This document shows positions 1 through 9,320 of a DNA stretch of 12,986 nt, piece after piece; position 1 is the first letter of the stretch; each line of letters begins with the position of its first letter. The stretch covers positions 1-12,986 of the forward strand of contig JAQIWT010001023.1 in the NCBI GenBank assembly GCA_034696485.1, given 5' to 3'. A program made the position numbers and the translations under genes. The DNA comes from Isohypsibius dastychi. Its lineage: Eukaryota; Tardigrada; Eutardigrada; Parachela; Isohypsibiidae. The notes under the pieces are model-generated. The model did no database searches, was not told the DNA's origin, and saw nothing but the letters and a program-made list of their open reading frames with translations.

Positions 1-236
1 TCTCATTCAAACAATATTTCCGAACAAAAGAGCGACTTATGATAGTGAAACGGAAGCTGCGCGATTAAAGAGCTCAAACAAGTGACCCGATGATGCACCG
101 GCAATTTGAATGCTTTATGGGTACTTGAGAAAAGGCCGTCACGGCATATCTTTATTATTTTATTTCCACGGATGTTTTCTCCCGTTGGCCTTGTTAATTT
201 TTAAAACGTTTTTCTTGAGCAGAACAAAACATCGTC

Positions 237-1258
237 ATGTTCAATGTGTTTATGTTTGTTTTGCTTTTCAGCCTGCTGTTCTCCGTTGCACTTCTTCTCT
301 TCACATGTCTGTGTGTTTTGTGCAAGAGAAAGAACAGAAAAACCAGAGATGTCAACCAGATATTGGGAGCAACGGAGCGCAGGAGATTTAGAGGGTTCTG
401 TCGGGATGCCGAGGAGAGCTCGTGTGAAGCGGAGATAAATGAGCAGGAGCCTGTCAGTGCTGCAGCGGTGAGTTGCCCCAGTTTGCAAAAAAACGATCTT
501 TGGGTTTCAAATTTTTGAAAGATTTTTCGAAGTCCGGGTTTTTTGAATTTGATAGAAATGGTCCTCGGTACTGTATTGAAGTGTTGTTTATAATGTTTTC
601 AATTCATACAATTTTTGCAACGTACACATTCATACGAAGTAATTAGTGTTGTTTTACAAAATCAAGAAGATGTGATTGTTTTGTTTTGTTATATTCTTCT
701 ACAATATGATCTACTGAATTAAAACAGTTTTCGAATGGAAAAACATATTTTAAGTGCAAATTGGAAAACTGGTCAAACATTTTTGCCATTCTCTCGTTTC
801 CTTTAATCTCTATCAACTGCACCATAAACAGCGAATTATGTCATTCGTCGAAGTCCAGCTCTAAATCACTTTTGACTCCATAAAGATATACGTACAGTAT
901 ACATATCACCGTAACATTTGTCGTCAACCAGTTATCTCTGCTCTAGGTCTACGTTTCCGGGCATTGTAACGCAGCATGTTCCATCGAATCCGAGAGCGCT
1001 CACCTCCCGCCCGATTACGAAGAAGCACTCAAAACCAAATACCGCAAAATATATCCCGATATTTCCCCATTATACGAGAACCTGCCCCCATACCGATCTC
1101 TCTCAATTAGCGAAGCCTCTACGCCGACAACCTCGGAACCAACGTCCTCAAATTGCAGGAGTCCGGATGTCCATGTTTCCAGAATTGACGAGCTGGAAAC
1201 CCCTCCACCTCCATATGATTTAGCTGTGCGCCAAATTGATGCATCTGGACATTTTTGA
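237..1258 (+). CDS. Small single-pass membrane protein with PPxY motifs
   Basis: Two exons, 237-467 and 947-1258, join in phase 0 across a GTGAGT...CTCTAG intron to give 180 residues. Residues 2-29 are strongly hydrophobic and lead into K-R-K-N-R-K (30-35), so this is a signal anchor or single transmembrane helix with a cytosolic tail. Cys24, Cys26 and Cys29 at the membrane border are palmitoylation candidates. The tail holds PPDY (98-101), LPPY (123-126) and PPPY (164-167), with YENL at 120-123. PPxY and LPxY motifs are known ligands for WW domains of Nedd4-type ubiquitin ligases; YxxL can be an endocytic signal. I infer an adaptor that recruits WW proteins to membranes, like the tails of Shisa, WBP1 or VOPP1, but no family is recognised. 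The ATG has a purine at -3. A CAG after a pyrimidine tract at 269-271 could instead be a splice acceptor, making this the 3' part of a longer gene with upstream exons. Confidence 0.68.
468..946 (+). other. Intron 1 of the PPxY gene (479 nt)
   Basis: This runs from the GTGAGT donor at 468 to the TAG acceptor at 944-946. It is AT-rich and I see no convincing gene, RNA or repeat in it. It carries two copies of the heptamer TACTGTA or its complement (569-575 and 893-899). Confidence 0.65.
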
Positions 1259-1555
1259 TTGCTTATTGATCAAACCCGTGTCCTTCACGTTTTCAAGTGG
1301 GCCAAAGTTTTGTTCAATTTTTTGTTTGATTTTATTTCTGTTTTTCCGGCTTTGTTTTTTTGTGTGAACTCCCCCCGAATTCAGTAACTGCTGCCTTCTC
1401 TGTGAATAGTTTTCTAAAATTTGCACTTGCACAAAATTTTCGTGGTAATCAAATGTGAATTACAAGCAATAAGGCTTTGATGGATGTCAAAAAAGAATTC
1501 GAAAGAAACAAAGTATTCGACGGTCTATTTCTCGATCATCCAGCCATAATCTCAG

Positions 1556-1571
1556 AATAAATAACAATAAA
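1556..1571 (+). terminator. Poly(A) signals of the PPxY gene
   Basis: Two AATAAA hexamers (1556-1561 and 1566-1571) lie about 300 nt after the TGA stop. They are the first perfect copies on this strand after the gene and would define a 3' UTR of roughly 320 nt. Confidence 0.6.
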
Positions 1572-1652
1572 TATTCGAAATAGCTCTTATCAAGACATTT
1601 CACCGTAAACAGAAAATCCTAATACCGAGAAACAAATCCGACCAACAAAAAA

Positions 1653-1658
1653 TTTATT
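1653..1658 (-). terminator. Poly(A) signal of PCCA
   Basis: TTTATT on the + strand reads AATAAA on the PCCA strand, 34 nt beyond the TAA stop. The inferred 3' UTR is therefore very short, about 50-60 nt. Confidence 0.55.
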
Positions 1659-1691
1659 TGTAGAATTTAAATATTCCTCCAGATCGCCAGC

Positions 1692-4600
1692 TTATTCAAT
1701 TTCGACGATAACATCGTTTTCCCCAACTGTGTCACCGGGCTTGTAATTGACCTTTTTGATCTGCAACAAGAACAAACAAATATGAATTCAACGGTGAAAT
1801 TAACAATCATCCGATGCGTATAATTATCCAAACAAATTTATTCGACTTTAATAAATAACACGCAAAAAAAATTGATTTGGACTAAATGCAGTAAAATGAC
1901 TGTACTTCTTCAAGCGAAATAAGCTGGTTCACGAAATCGAGCTGTGAAATAATTAATCACCTTGCCAGTCACTCCAGCTGTTAAACTATTCTGCATTTTC
2001 ATTGCCTCAATAACGCAAACTTCCATTCCTTCTGAAACCATGCTTCCAATTTGGACTGCTACCGATTTCACCATTCCGGGCATTGGTGCCAACCTAAAAA
2101 CCCCACAAATCTTCAATTTAATTCACAAGTCATCGTGCTTCCATTTGCACGGCTTACACTTGACGGCTCGTGTCAGCAATCTTTTTCGTCGGCATAAGAC
2201 TGAGATATTGGTGGACATCTTCGTAATAAATATTCAGCGGAAAAACAGAGCCCAAAAACTGCAGTTCGATTTTGCCGTTTGGACTTTTAGAGACCAGCTG
2301 CAATGTATACCGATCGCCATCAACCATCACATTCAACAGGTTTTCCGCCAAGTTGATCGTGTCCGAGACGACGAAATCGTGATCTTTTATTCTGACTACA
2401 AATTGTCCGGCCTTGTCGTAATGCGTGATGGTAACCGGCTCATTTATACCACTGCCAATAATCTAGAGAGCGACAAATTACTTATAGCAATATATCATAG
2501 AACACGTCTCCATAAAACCGCTTTTCATCGAGTCAGTTCAGAAAACATGTTCAAATTAATTTTATTGGAGAAATATCAATCAATGAGTTAAGATGATTAT
2601 TGTTTTCAGGATGCTTATCAGCTAGCCTCGACAATAATTCTTTCAAAACATGTAAATATGAATACATTGATTTGTGGGTTGCTTAATTCAACATAACAAA
2701 ACACTTCAAGCTTGGAACGAAAAAATGGAGAAGCAATTTCCGAATTCTGAACTGATCATGAAAACATGAGTGAAACGGATAACTTACATGAAGTTTGTGA
2801 GCAGAATGATCGAATGTTTGTTCCGATCCTTGGACAGAATTCAAGAAACTCCGGTCTCGAAGGCGATCTTTGACAAAAACAGATGCAGCAACCGCCGCAA
2901 GAAGATCCTGTTCTTCTGGTTTCAACTGCTTGCCTTTGAACCCATCAAGGTAAACGGTCGGCAGATACGCCGTATTGATATCCCCTTCAACAAATCTACA
3001 AAAAGTACATCAACAAATGGTGGAGCAAATACAAAATAGGAACAATAGGAACACAGTTCACGAAATAAATAAACGGAAAACGAGCATAAAGTTAATCGAG
3101 CAGAACATTCTAGAACCACGAAGCTGAACTGAAATTCTAAACTGATTTTCTAGAAACTGAACTTGTGTTAAATTAAAAAGCTGCATAACTGTCTATCACT
3201 TTCAAAATAAAATTGTTTACTTTTCATTTCGAAGCAAGGTAACGTTGAATTCTTTTACATAGTTTCGTTTCAAATTTTTGATCGGAATCGCCTGAAAATA
3301 AAACGATAAACGGAAGACGAACATAGTTTTTTGCGCTAGAAATCTGATTATTATCATTTTCACAAATACAAATTCTGCAGACTGTAATCGGATATTTGAC
3401 AAGCAAATAAACGAGCAAAACGCTCGTTCGTTATCGCTAGAGTTCAAACAAATACAGTATCATTCCAGTTGCTAGAAATACAAATTAAACAAATTCTGGT
3501 AACTTTACCTTTTTTCGGTGACGATATCTCTCAATAAGGGAATATTATGCGTCACTCCCCGAATGACATAACGATCCAGCGCGTCCGCTAATAAATTAAG
3601 CGCATGCTGACGGTCTTTTCCTACGGTAATCAGCTTGCAGATCATGGGATCATAATACAGACTAATCTCTGAGCCTTCCTTGATTCCGGTGTCGCATCGA
3701 ATATATCCGTCCGACGGAACATCACCGATCTTCAAGTTCGTCGGTTCTCTATAGACTTTTAATCTCCCAACAGACGGCAGTCCAAATGCTTTGAACGGAT
3801 CTTCAGCGTAGACTCTGGCTTCGAATGCCCAGCCTTGGATTTGAACTTCTTTTTGCCTGGAAGAAAATAACCCATTCGGCATATTTAAATATTAAATATT
3901 TGAATTAAATTTTTTTTTAAACATTTTACTGTAAATATTTGACCTCCGTATTCAAAATACAAGTAAACGAGTTTCCTGCACTTCTTTGTTCTGGTAAGCA
4001 TGAGCGATACTTCGCAAATTCTTCCAATTCGAAAATAGTGCACGAAACGGAAAACAGCAAAACATCCACAAAAAAGTGGGAAAAAATCGGAATTGTAGAT
4101 ACATAATTTGAGCTAAATTCTTGCATCAAAATAGCTAAGCGTTTTTGCCATGAAATAGTAGCAACAAACGAAGAAAATCTCTTTAATATTCTAGATAAGA
4201 AAAATCAATTCACAAAGGCTTTCAAATCAAAAGAAAAACACCCGTGTCGTTCACTTTACAAGTCCTAGTAGTTTGCTCTGGTTATATCCTCATGATTTGA
4301 AATTTTCAGATAAAATCCAAACAAGAAGGTTAACCAAAAATAGTAAATTCCTGGATATATATTTCTAGTCTAGATCAAAGAATGGGAATAACTAACAGGT
4401 TTTCAGATCACAAGATAGCTTCTCTGTAACTTCTGAAAACCCGGAAACTTCTCCATTCTTTGCTCTACAAGAAAATACCAGAGATATATTTCCAGTAATA
4501 AACCCTCTTTCCGGGTAATCTGCTTATTGACCTCAGCTTTCATTTCCGAAAGTATTCAAAGTTGCAACATCTGAAATTCTTACTGAAATCTCAAGGGGTA

Positions 4601-6193
4601 TCCTTTGGCGCTTCTCAACATGTGGTAGACAATATCAAGCCCGGTTATCGCTTCCGTAACTGGGTGTTCCACTTGAAGTCGGGTATTCATTTCCAAAAAA
4701 TAAAAGTTCTTGTGCTTATCAACCAAAAACTCAATAGTCCCCGCCGAATCATATCCAACCGATTTAGCCAGCGAAACAGCTTGTTCACCCATCCGTTTCC
4801 TGAGTTCCGGATCGACAAAAGGACTGGGGGCTTCTTCGATGACTTTTTGGTTTCGACGCTGAATTGAGCATTCCCTTTCGTTCAAATAAACAGCATTTCC
4901 ATGCTTATCACCGATTAACTGGATTTCAATGTGACGAGGCTCTTCGATGTATTTCTCAATCAACATCCGGTCATCCGCAAAACTAGATTTCGCTTCCTGT
5001 CGGGAGAGCCGATAACCTTCTTTTGTTTCCTGGTCGCTTCGGGCAATACGCATTCCTTTTCCACCGCCACCTGCGCTGGCTTTAATCATAACCTGCAGAA
5101 ATTTTCTTGATGATAACAGCGCTATAAGTGGTCAACCACTTGAGTTCAAGGTGGATATTCATACTGACCGGATATCCGATTTCATTCGCCAGTTTCACAC
5201 AGTGGTCCGCGTTCTGAAAAAGTAAATCAATTTCGATCAGAACGAAGTTCTGCACCCAGCGAATTGTAGACATAGTACTCAAGAAATCTAGGATGTAACC
5301 AAAGCGAAAACGTTCAACACAAATTTGTCGAATATTTGTATCGTTTAAAATAACATCTCGAATATTGGCAATCACTGACAACCGGAAACGAGATTCATGA
5401 AAACCTCAAGAAATATCAAGCTATTCCACAAAAAAACGCAAAGTAAACGATAATTTTTGCTACAAACTCACCTCCACTTCTCCCTTGAAACCTGGAATGC
5501 AGTTGACATTGGCATTTCGAGCCAGTTCTTTGCTGTGTATTTTATCCCCCAGCGCATCGATGGCATGACTATTTGGACCGATAAACGTGATGTTATTCTG
5601 TTCCAAATGAGCGGCAAATTCTGAAAAGAGAAACTAACGTTCTGAAAAAAGTGCCTCCGAATCAGAAATCAGAGCTATCCTAAAACTTTTTTCGGAGGTG
5701 ACAGAAATTTACCCGTATTTTCCGACAGAAATCCGTAGCCCGGATGCACTGCCTGCGCTCCAGTATCTTTGCAGGCCTTGATAATTCGTTCCCACCTCAA
5801 ATAACTATCAGACGTCAAAGCTGTTCCAATACAGACAGCTTCATCAGCCATCTTGACATGCATCGCCAGAGAATCGACATCACTGTGAACCGCGACAGTT
5901 TTGATACCAAGAGCCTAGAAAAAGCACTTCCGGTTCGACCAAGTGTCAACGACTAAGAAATCCCAGATCACCTTGCAAGTTTTGATAATTCGACATGCAA
6001 TCTCTCCTCGATTAGCGATGAGAATCTTGTCAAACAGTGGCTCCTTGGTGTCATAATGATCGTTGAAGTAAAGAGAGAACAGTCGACATAGCACCAGCTG
6101 ACTCTTTTCTAGACTCGGCGGCAGGCGAGGAGATCTCACAACTGTTGAAAGGAACGATATCCGACTGGAAACGCGGGATGCAAGGCCGAACAT
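1692..6193 (-). CDS. PCCA: Propionyl-CoA carboxylase alpha subunit, mitochondrial
   Basis: This is the biotin-carrying subunit that, with PCCB, converts propionyl-CoA to methylmalonyl-CoA in the mitochondrial matrix (odd-chain fatty acid and Val/Ile/Met/Thr breakdown). Ten coding exons in transcription order: 6193-5972, 5914-5713, 5620-5472, 5213-5169, 5092-4584, 3856-3509, 2995-2788, 2462-2158, 2093-1961, 1760-1692. All junctions are GT-AG and phase-consistent, giving 729 residues against 728 in human PCCA. An Arg/Ser-rich presequence (about 1-55) precedes [11 protein letters not shown]. The ATP-grasp biotin carboxylase has GGGGKG at 214-219, Lys289, Glu340, Arg344, Gln346, Glu348 and Arg390, matching E. 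coli AccC Lys238, Glu288, Arg292, Gln294, Glu296 and Arg338. A BT region follows in exons 7-8. The biotinyl domain carries EAMKM with Lys695, 34 residues from the C-terminus as in human. The start is the last ATG before the presequence; in-frame ATGs further upstream exist. The protein looks fully functional. Confidence 0.96.
2463..2787 (-). other. PCCA intron 7 (325 nt)
   Basis: GTAAGT donor at 2787 and TCTCTAG acceptor at 2463. AT-rich; I see no other feature. Confidence 0.85.
2996..3508 (-). other. PCCA intron 6 (513 nt)
   Basis: GTAAAG donor at 3508 and TTTTTGTAG acceptor at 2996. Skipping directly from exon 6 to exon 7 reproduces the conserved E-K-R-F-V-E-G-D join. The intron holds an exon-like segment at 3221-3291 (see findings) and one TACAGTA. 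Confidence 0.88.
3857..4583 (-). other. PCCA intron 5 (727 nt), longest intron of the window
   Basis: GTAAGA donor at 4583 and CTTCCAG acceptor at 3857. The splice restores a glutamine codon and the continuous P-L-R-F-Q-Q-K-E-V sequence. It is AT-rich with A and T homopolymers. No coding, RNA or transposon signature was recognised. Confidence 0.88.
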
Positions 6194-6533
6194 CCTACGA
6201 GCATAGACATCATTTTGATAAAAATAAATTGACATCCAGAAAACAAACGCGGCAAAGTGGCATGTTTTACGATAACGAATCCCGATCATGGAGTCCTTAC
6301 CTTCTTGTTGAACGGCACGCTGAAATTCGTGACAAGAAAAATTTGTTGGTACGGTTATCGCAAAAGAACAGCAGTCATCAAGGAACAAATAAGCAAGCAT
6401 ACAGTACGTAGATGATGTTCTTCGTCAGCTGTCCCTTCGCCAAGGAGCTTCGACTGCCTAACGGCGATGCGACTGGCTTCTCACAACTGCCAAAGGCAAA
6501 GCGTCGGCGTAGGCGCGGGAGTGAGTGAATAGT

Positions 6534-6548
6534 GGGGGGGGGGGGGGG
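6534..6548 (+). repeat. G15 homopolymer
   Basis: Fifteen consecutive G (C on the other strand) lie between the divergent PCCA and PLPBP starts, just after a GC-rich stretch. Such a tract can fold as a G-quadruplex and is prone to length change and sequencing error. Confidence 0.9.
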
Positions 6549-6648
6549 CTGATCTCGCATCCATCTGTCTTTGCGTTTCGTTGTTTTGGTTTTCTTAACT
6601 GTGATTCCTTTCCTTTCTTTATTTCATTTTCAATTTCTTGCTCCAACA

Positions 6649-6678
6649 GCTATATTTAGCTATATTTAGTTCTATTTA
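6649..6678 (+). repeat. Tandem decamer with TATATTTA core
   Basis: Two perfect copies of GCTATATTTA are followed by a degenerate third copy, GTTCTATTTA. The array lies 54-83 nt upstream of the PLPBP start codon, so the TATATTTA cores could act as TATA-like elements. Confidence 0.75.
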
Positions 6679-6731
6679 GTCAGAAATCCAACAGTATCAC
6701 ATTGTTCACCGTCGGATTTGGCGAAACTGTT

Positions 6732-7982
6732 ATGCTTCGGAAAATGGCTGATAAGGGCAACATCGCAGCTGCTTTGCAGACAATCACAGAAAACATGAAA
6801 AATGCATTTGCTAACCGGAAACAGGTAAGAGAATTGTTGGTAGTAGGTGAGTTACTACGTTTGTCGCTGCGACAATTCGTTCTGCCACCAATTTGTTGGT
6901 CTTCCATGTAATTTTATTTATTTATTTTTTTTTTTTTTATTTAAATTTTATTTATTTATTTTATCTTATTCTCAGGGTTTCGGTCAGGTCAAACTAGTTG
7001 CCGTGAGCAAAACCAAACCAGTGGAACTGATCATCGAAGCTTACGGTTGCGGACAACGACACTTCGGAGAAAATTATGTTCGTGAATTGAATTTTACCCC
7101 GCTCATATTTCTCGAACACAGGATCCAGAATTCCAGATTCGTTTTGCGTTTAGGTTCAGGAGCTTGTTACAAAATCAACAGATCCTCAGGTAACTAATCC
7201 TTCAGTTAAAGAAAATCATGGCAATTTTTAGAAGAGAAGTTTTGTCATATTTGGCGAAAGTCCGGTCGATTATTTATGAAAACTTGTGTTTCAGATCACT
7301 TCGTCATGTCCGGATATTAGATGGCATTTCATCGGACATCTTCAGAGCGGAAAAGTGAATAAAGTTGTTGGAGTTCCAAATCTTGCAGTTGTGGAATCAA
7401 TTGACAGCATCAAATTGGCCGAAGCAGTTAACAAAGCATATTCCAAGAAATTCACAACCTCAATCCTTGATATCATGCTTGAACTGAACACAAGCCGGGA
7501 GACAAGTACGTTGAAATTTCGTGTTTTAATTTTCATATTTTACTTCAGTTCAGTCAGACTGACTTTTTTAATGCGACCTTTAGATAAACATGGATTCCAA
7601 CCGGAAGAGGTTCTGGAAGCTGTCACCTTCGTTCGCGATAAATGCAAATCACTGCGCTTGAAAGGTTTCATGACGATCGGATCCGCTGCTAATTCCGCTG
7701 AAGTTCGCCCGAATCCCGATTTTATGGTAATATTTGATGGCAGAATTTTTTGTGGAGTTTCACGGTGTTTTGTGATCTTAGGAGCTGTTCAAATGCCACA
7801 GAACTGTGTGCTCGGAACTGGGATTAAATGAGGTGGATTTCGAGTTGAGCATGGGGATGTCGGACGATTATGAACATGCGATTGAAATGGGGAGCAATGA
7901 AATTCGGGTCGGAAGTAAGATTTTTGGAAGTCGAGTTTATCCGAATGTGGTTTCTGGAGATCATTCCGAAGAGGAAAAATGA
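6732..7982 (+). CDS. PLPBP: Pyridoxal phosphate homeostasis protein
   Basis: This is a member of the YggS/PROSC/YBL036C family, which binds PLP without known catalysis and buffers vitamin B6. Six exons: 6732-6824, 6976-7077, 7154-7189, 7295-7505, 7584-7726 and 7782-7982. They join in consistent phases to 261 residues (human PLPBP: 275). Visible family signatures are V-A-V-S-K-T-K-P with the PLP Schiff-base lysine at Lys43 (human Lys47), [34 protein letters not shown] and S-M-G-M-S-D-D, ending in R-V-G-S-K-I-F-G. Exon 3 is only 36 nt and the intron before it has an unusual GTTCGT donor. The ATG at 6744 has a better context (A at -3, G at +4) than the one at 6732, so translation may begin four residues later. 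Together with PCCA it flanks a divergent promoter. Confidence 0.94.
6911..6970 (+). repeat. T-rich microsatellite in PLPBP intron 1
   Basis: A (TTTA)n-like tract is interrupted by a run of 14 T (6925-6938). It forms the long pyrimidine tract ahead of the CTCAG acceptor of exon 2, and length variation here could affect splicing. Confidence 0.8.
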
Positions 7983-8090
7983 AAGATCAATGTTTTGTGA
8001 TTCTCGGTAGTATTGGTTAACTGAAAAGGGTTGTGATTGTACGGAACTTTATCGGGTGAAACATATTGAAACTCTGGAATTTAGCGGAAG

Positions 8091-8096
8091 AATAAA
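8091..8096 (+). terminator. Poly(A) signal of PLPBP
   Basis: AATAAA lies 108 nt after the PLPBP stop codon. Confidence 0.65.
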
Positions 8097-8137
8097 CTTC
8101 TAAATGGTCAGACGGAGACTTGATGTTATTTATATTA

Positions 8138-8143
8138 TTTATT
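8138..8143 (-). terminator. Poly(A) signal of the GADD45-like gene
   Basis: TTTATT on the + strand reads AATAAA on the - strand, about 270 nt after the stop. It faces the PLPBP signal at about 40 nt, so the two transcripts probably end next to or across one another. Confidence 0.5.
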
Positions 8144-8415
8144 GATTATTAACAACGTTTATCCATAAGCGGTAAAAACAAATTGAGGGTATCACAATTC
8201 AAACGTTCAAAATGTACATGAATATATCTTAAAGGGAGGTTGTAACAAAGTGTAGATTTGGAAAAATGACAAACGTGTAAATGGGCGTTCACTGTGCAAA
8301 TTAGTTGCGGTCAATAATGGAAACAATAAAAAAAATCAACCTGAAATCATCATGTGGAAAGATTCTCGGACGGGTGTGGATTTGCTGAGCATGTGGCGCG
8401 GGGATGCAGTTGGGT

Positions 8416-9320
8416 TTAGGCTTCGAAGAAAGTGGGAAAGACTGGTGGAAGAATGGGTGCCTTAGTTCGTCTTTTGGCAGTCGAGTCGTACGCCGCTTTT
8501 AGGTCCTCATCTTCCAGGCAGACATCATTTGTGGCCTGTAACATCATTTTGAAAACGGGTTGACTTTCCGGGATCCATATTACTGTACTACTCAAAGAAC
8601 TTTCCAAACGTTCAAAACATAATTCAGATAACTGTTTTTTGTTTTTTTTGTAGAGTATTTTTAGAAAAACCATGAATTTTCGTTAATTGCCTGTATTGAA
8701 GTCAACTCACCTCGATGATGATAAGATCGCTGAGATCTTTTGGGATCACGTCGTAGTGTCCAGCTGAGAACGGATTGTGCGGGTCGGCGAAGGGAACCAC
8801 TTGTTGCGCGACTCTGAGCAGTGAGCAGAACCCTTCCATGGAAGTGACCTTTGAGCACAAAACACCAAGCTAATAACATTCATATGCAGAGTTATAAAGC
8901 ACTCACCTTAACCAGCCGAACGGAATGTTCGCGACAGAAAGCTTCCATGAGGAGAACGTTGAGATGCTTGAGTGGTTCGCTGGTTCCTGGGATGTAAGGG
9001 ACCACACACATCACAATCGACTTTGGATCACTAAACAATTTAGGGTTAAATATTATTCCTTATCGGGCAATATATTTTAATTCAATACGAATGAAGTATT
9101 CCTTTGGAAAAATTCAGATTTTTCATAAATATTTATTCTGCTTTTACAGTATCTCAAAATAGCGGAAATTGAAAATAGATACATACACATCTAGAAGTTC
9201 AACCGAGTCGCCAAGTCCAAGGCGAATTCTCCCATATTTCATAGCGTTATTAAAACTAGCTATGAGAGCTCGAGGAAGCTGGCTATCCAGATCATCAACT
9301 TTTTCCTTATCCAAATCCAT
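8416..9320 (-). CDS. GADD45-like stress protein (L7Ae/GADD45 fold)
   Basis: Four exons, 9320-9187, 9030-8907, 8848-8711 and 8535-8416, join in consistent phases (donors GTATGT, GTGAGT, GTGAGT) to 171 residues; human GADD45 proteins have about 160. Family signs include an N-terminal helix ending in L-P-R-A-L, then S-V-E-L-L-D-V-D-P-K-S-I-V-M-C-V-V matching the GADD45 pattern KLLNVDPDNVVLC. L-M-E-A-F-C-R-E-H follows, corresponding to LIQAFCCEND, and a late D-L-I-I-I-E strand. GADD45 proteins are small stress-induced nuclear or cytoplasmic regulators that, in vertebrates, bind MTK1/MEKK4, PCNA and CDK1. The acidic loop of vertebrate members is replaced here by Y-I-P-G-T-S-E-P, and the tail carries K-R-R-T-K and a proline/phenylalanine-rich end (P-I-L-P-P-V-F-P). 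Homology is assigned from motifs, so partner binding is unproven. The first ATG opens exon 1. Confidence 0.82.

Larger units (their letters stand above)
1259..1691. other. Tail-to-tail spacer between the PPxY gene and PCCA
   Basis: This 433-nt AT-rich stretch contains both 3' UTRs and facing poly(A) signals. The only open frames are short and resemble no known protein. Confidence 0.6.
6194..6731. promoter_or_regulatory. Head-to-head PCCA/PLPBP promoter region
   Basis: Only 538 nt separate the two start codons, so both 5' UTRs and both promoters must lie here unless upstream non-coding exons are spliced. It includes a GC-rich segment (about 6490-6550) ending in a G15 run and a T/A-rich segment next to PLPBP. 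Frames extending the PCCA reading frame upstream to about 6400 look like 5' UTR rather than protein. Confidence 0.6.
7983..8415. other. Tail-to-tail spacer between PLPBP and the GADD45-like gene
   Basis: This 433-nt stretch holds the two 3' UTRs with facing poly(A) signals. I see no further coding sequence or RNA gene. Confidence 0.6.

Noticed and set aside
110-391. + strand open frame with a hydrophobic stretch
   Set aside because: It overlaps the PPxY gene in another frame, lacks a domain and does not connect to the conserved-looking tail.
1220-1432. - strand open frame in the first spacer
   Set aside because: Low-complexity Lys/Gln/Asn composition from AT-rich 3' UTR; no homology recognised.
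1962-2591. Long + strand open frame of 209 codons
   Set aside because: It lies antisense over PCCA exons 8-9, whose protein sequence is strongly conserved; it is a shadow frame.
4562-4867. + strand open frame
   Set aside because: Antisense to the biotin carboxylase exon of PCCA, with no recognisable product.
1692-6193. Bacterial contamination or horizontal transfer of the biotin carboxylase gene
   Set aside because: Nine spliceosomal introns, a mitochondrial presequence and near-identical length to human PCCA indicate an ordinary animal gene.
6378-6560. - strand frame with Pro-rich segment next to the G15 run
   Set aside because: The prolines come from reading the homopolymer; it lies in the promoter/5' UTR region and has no conserved feature.
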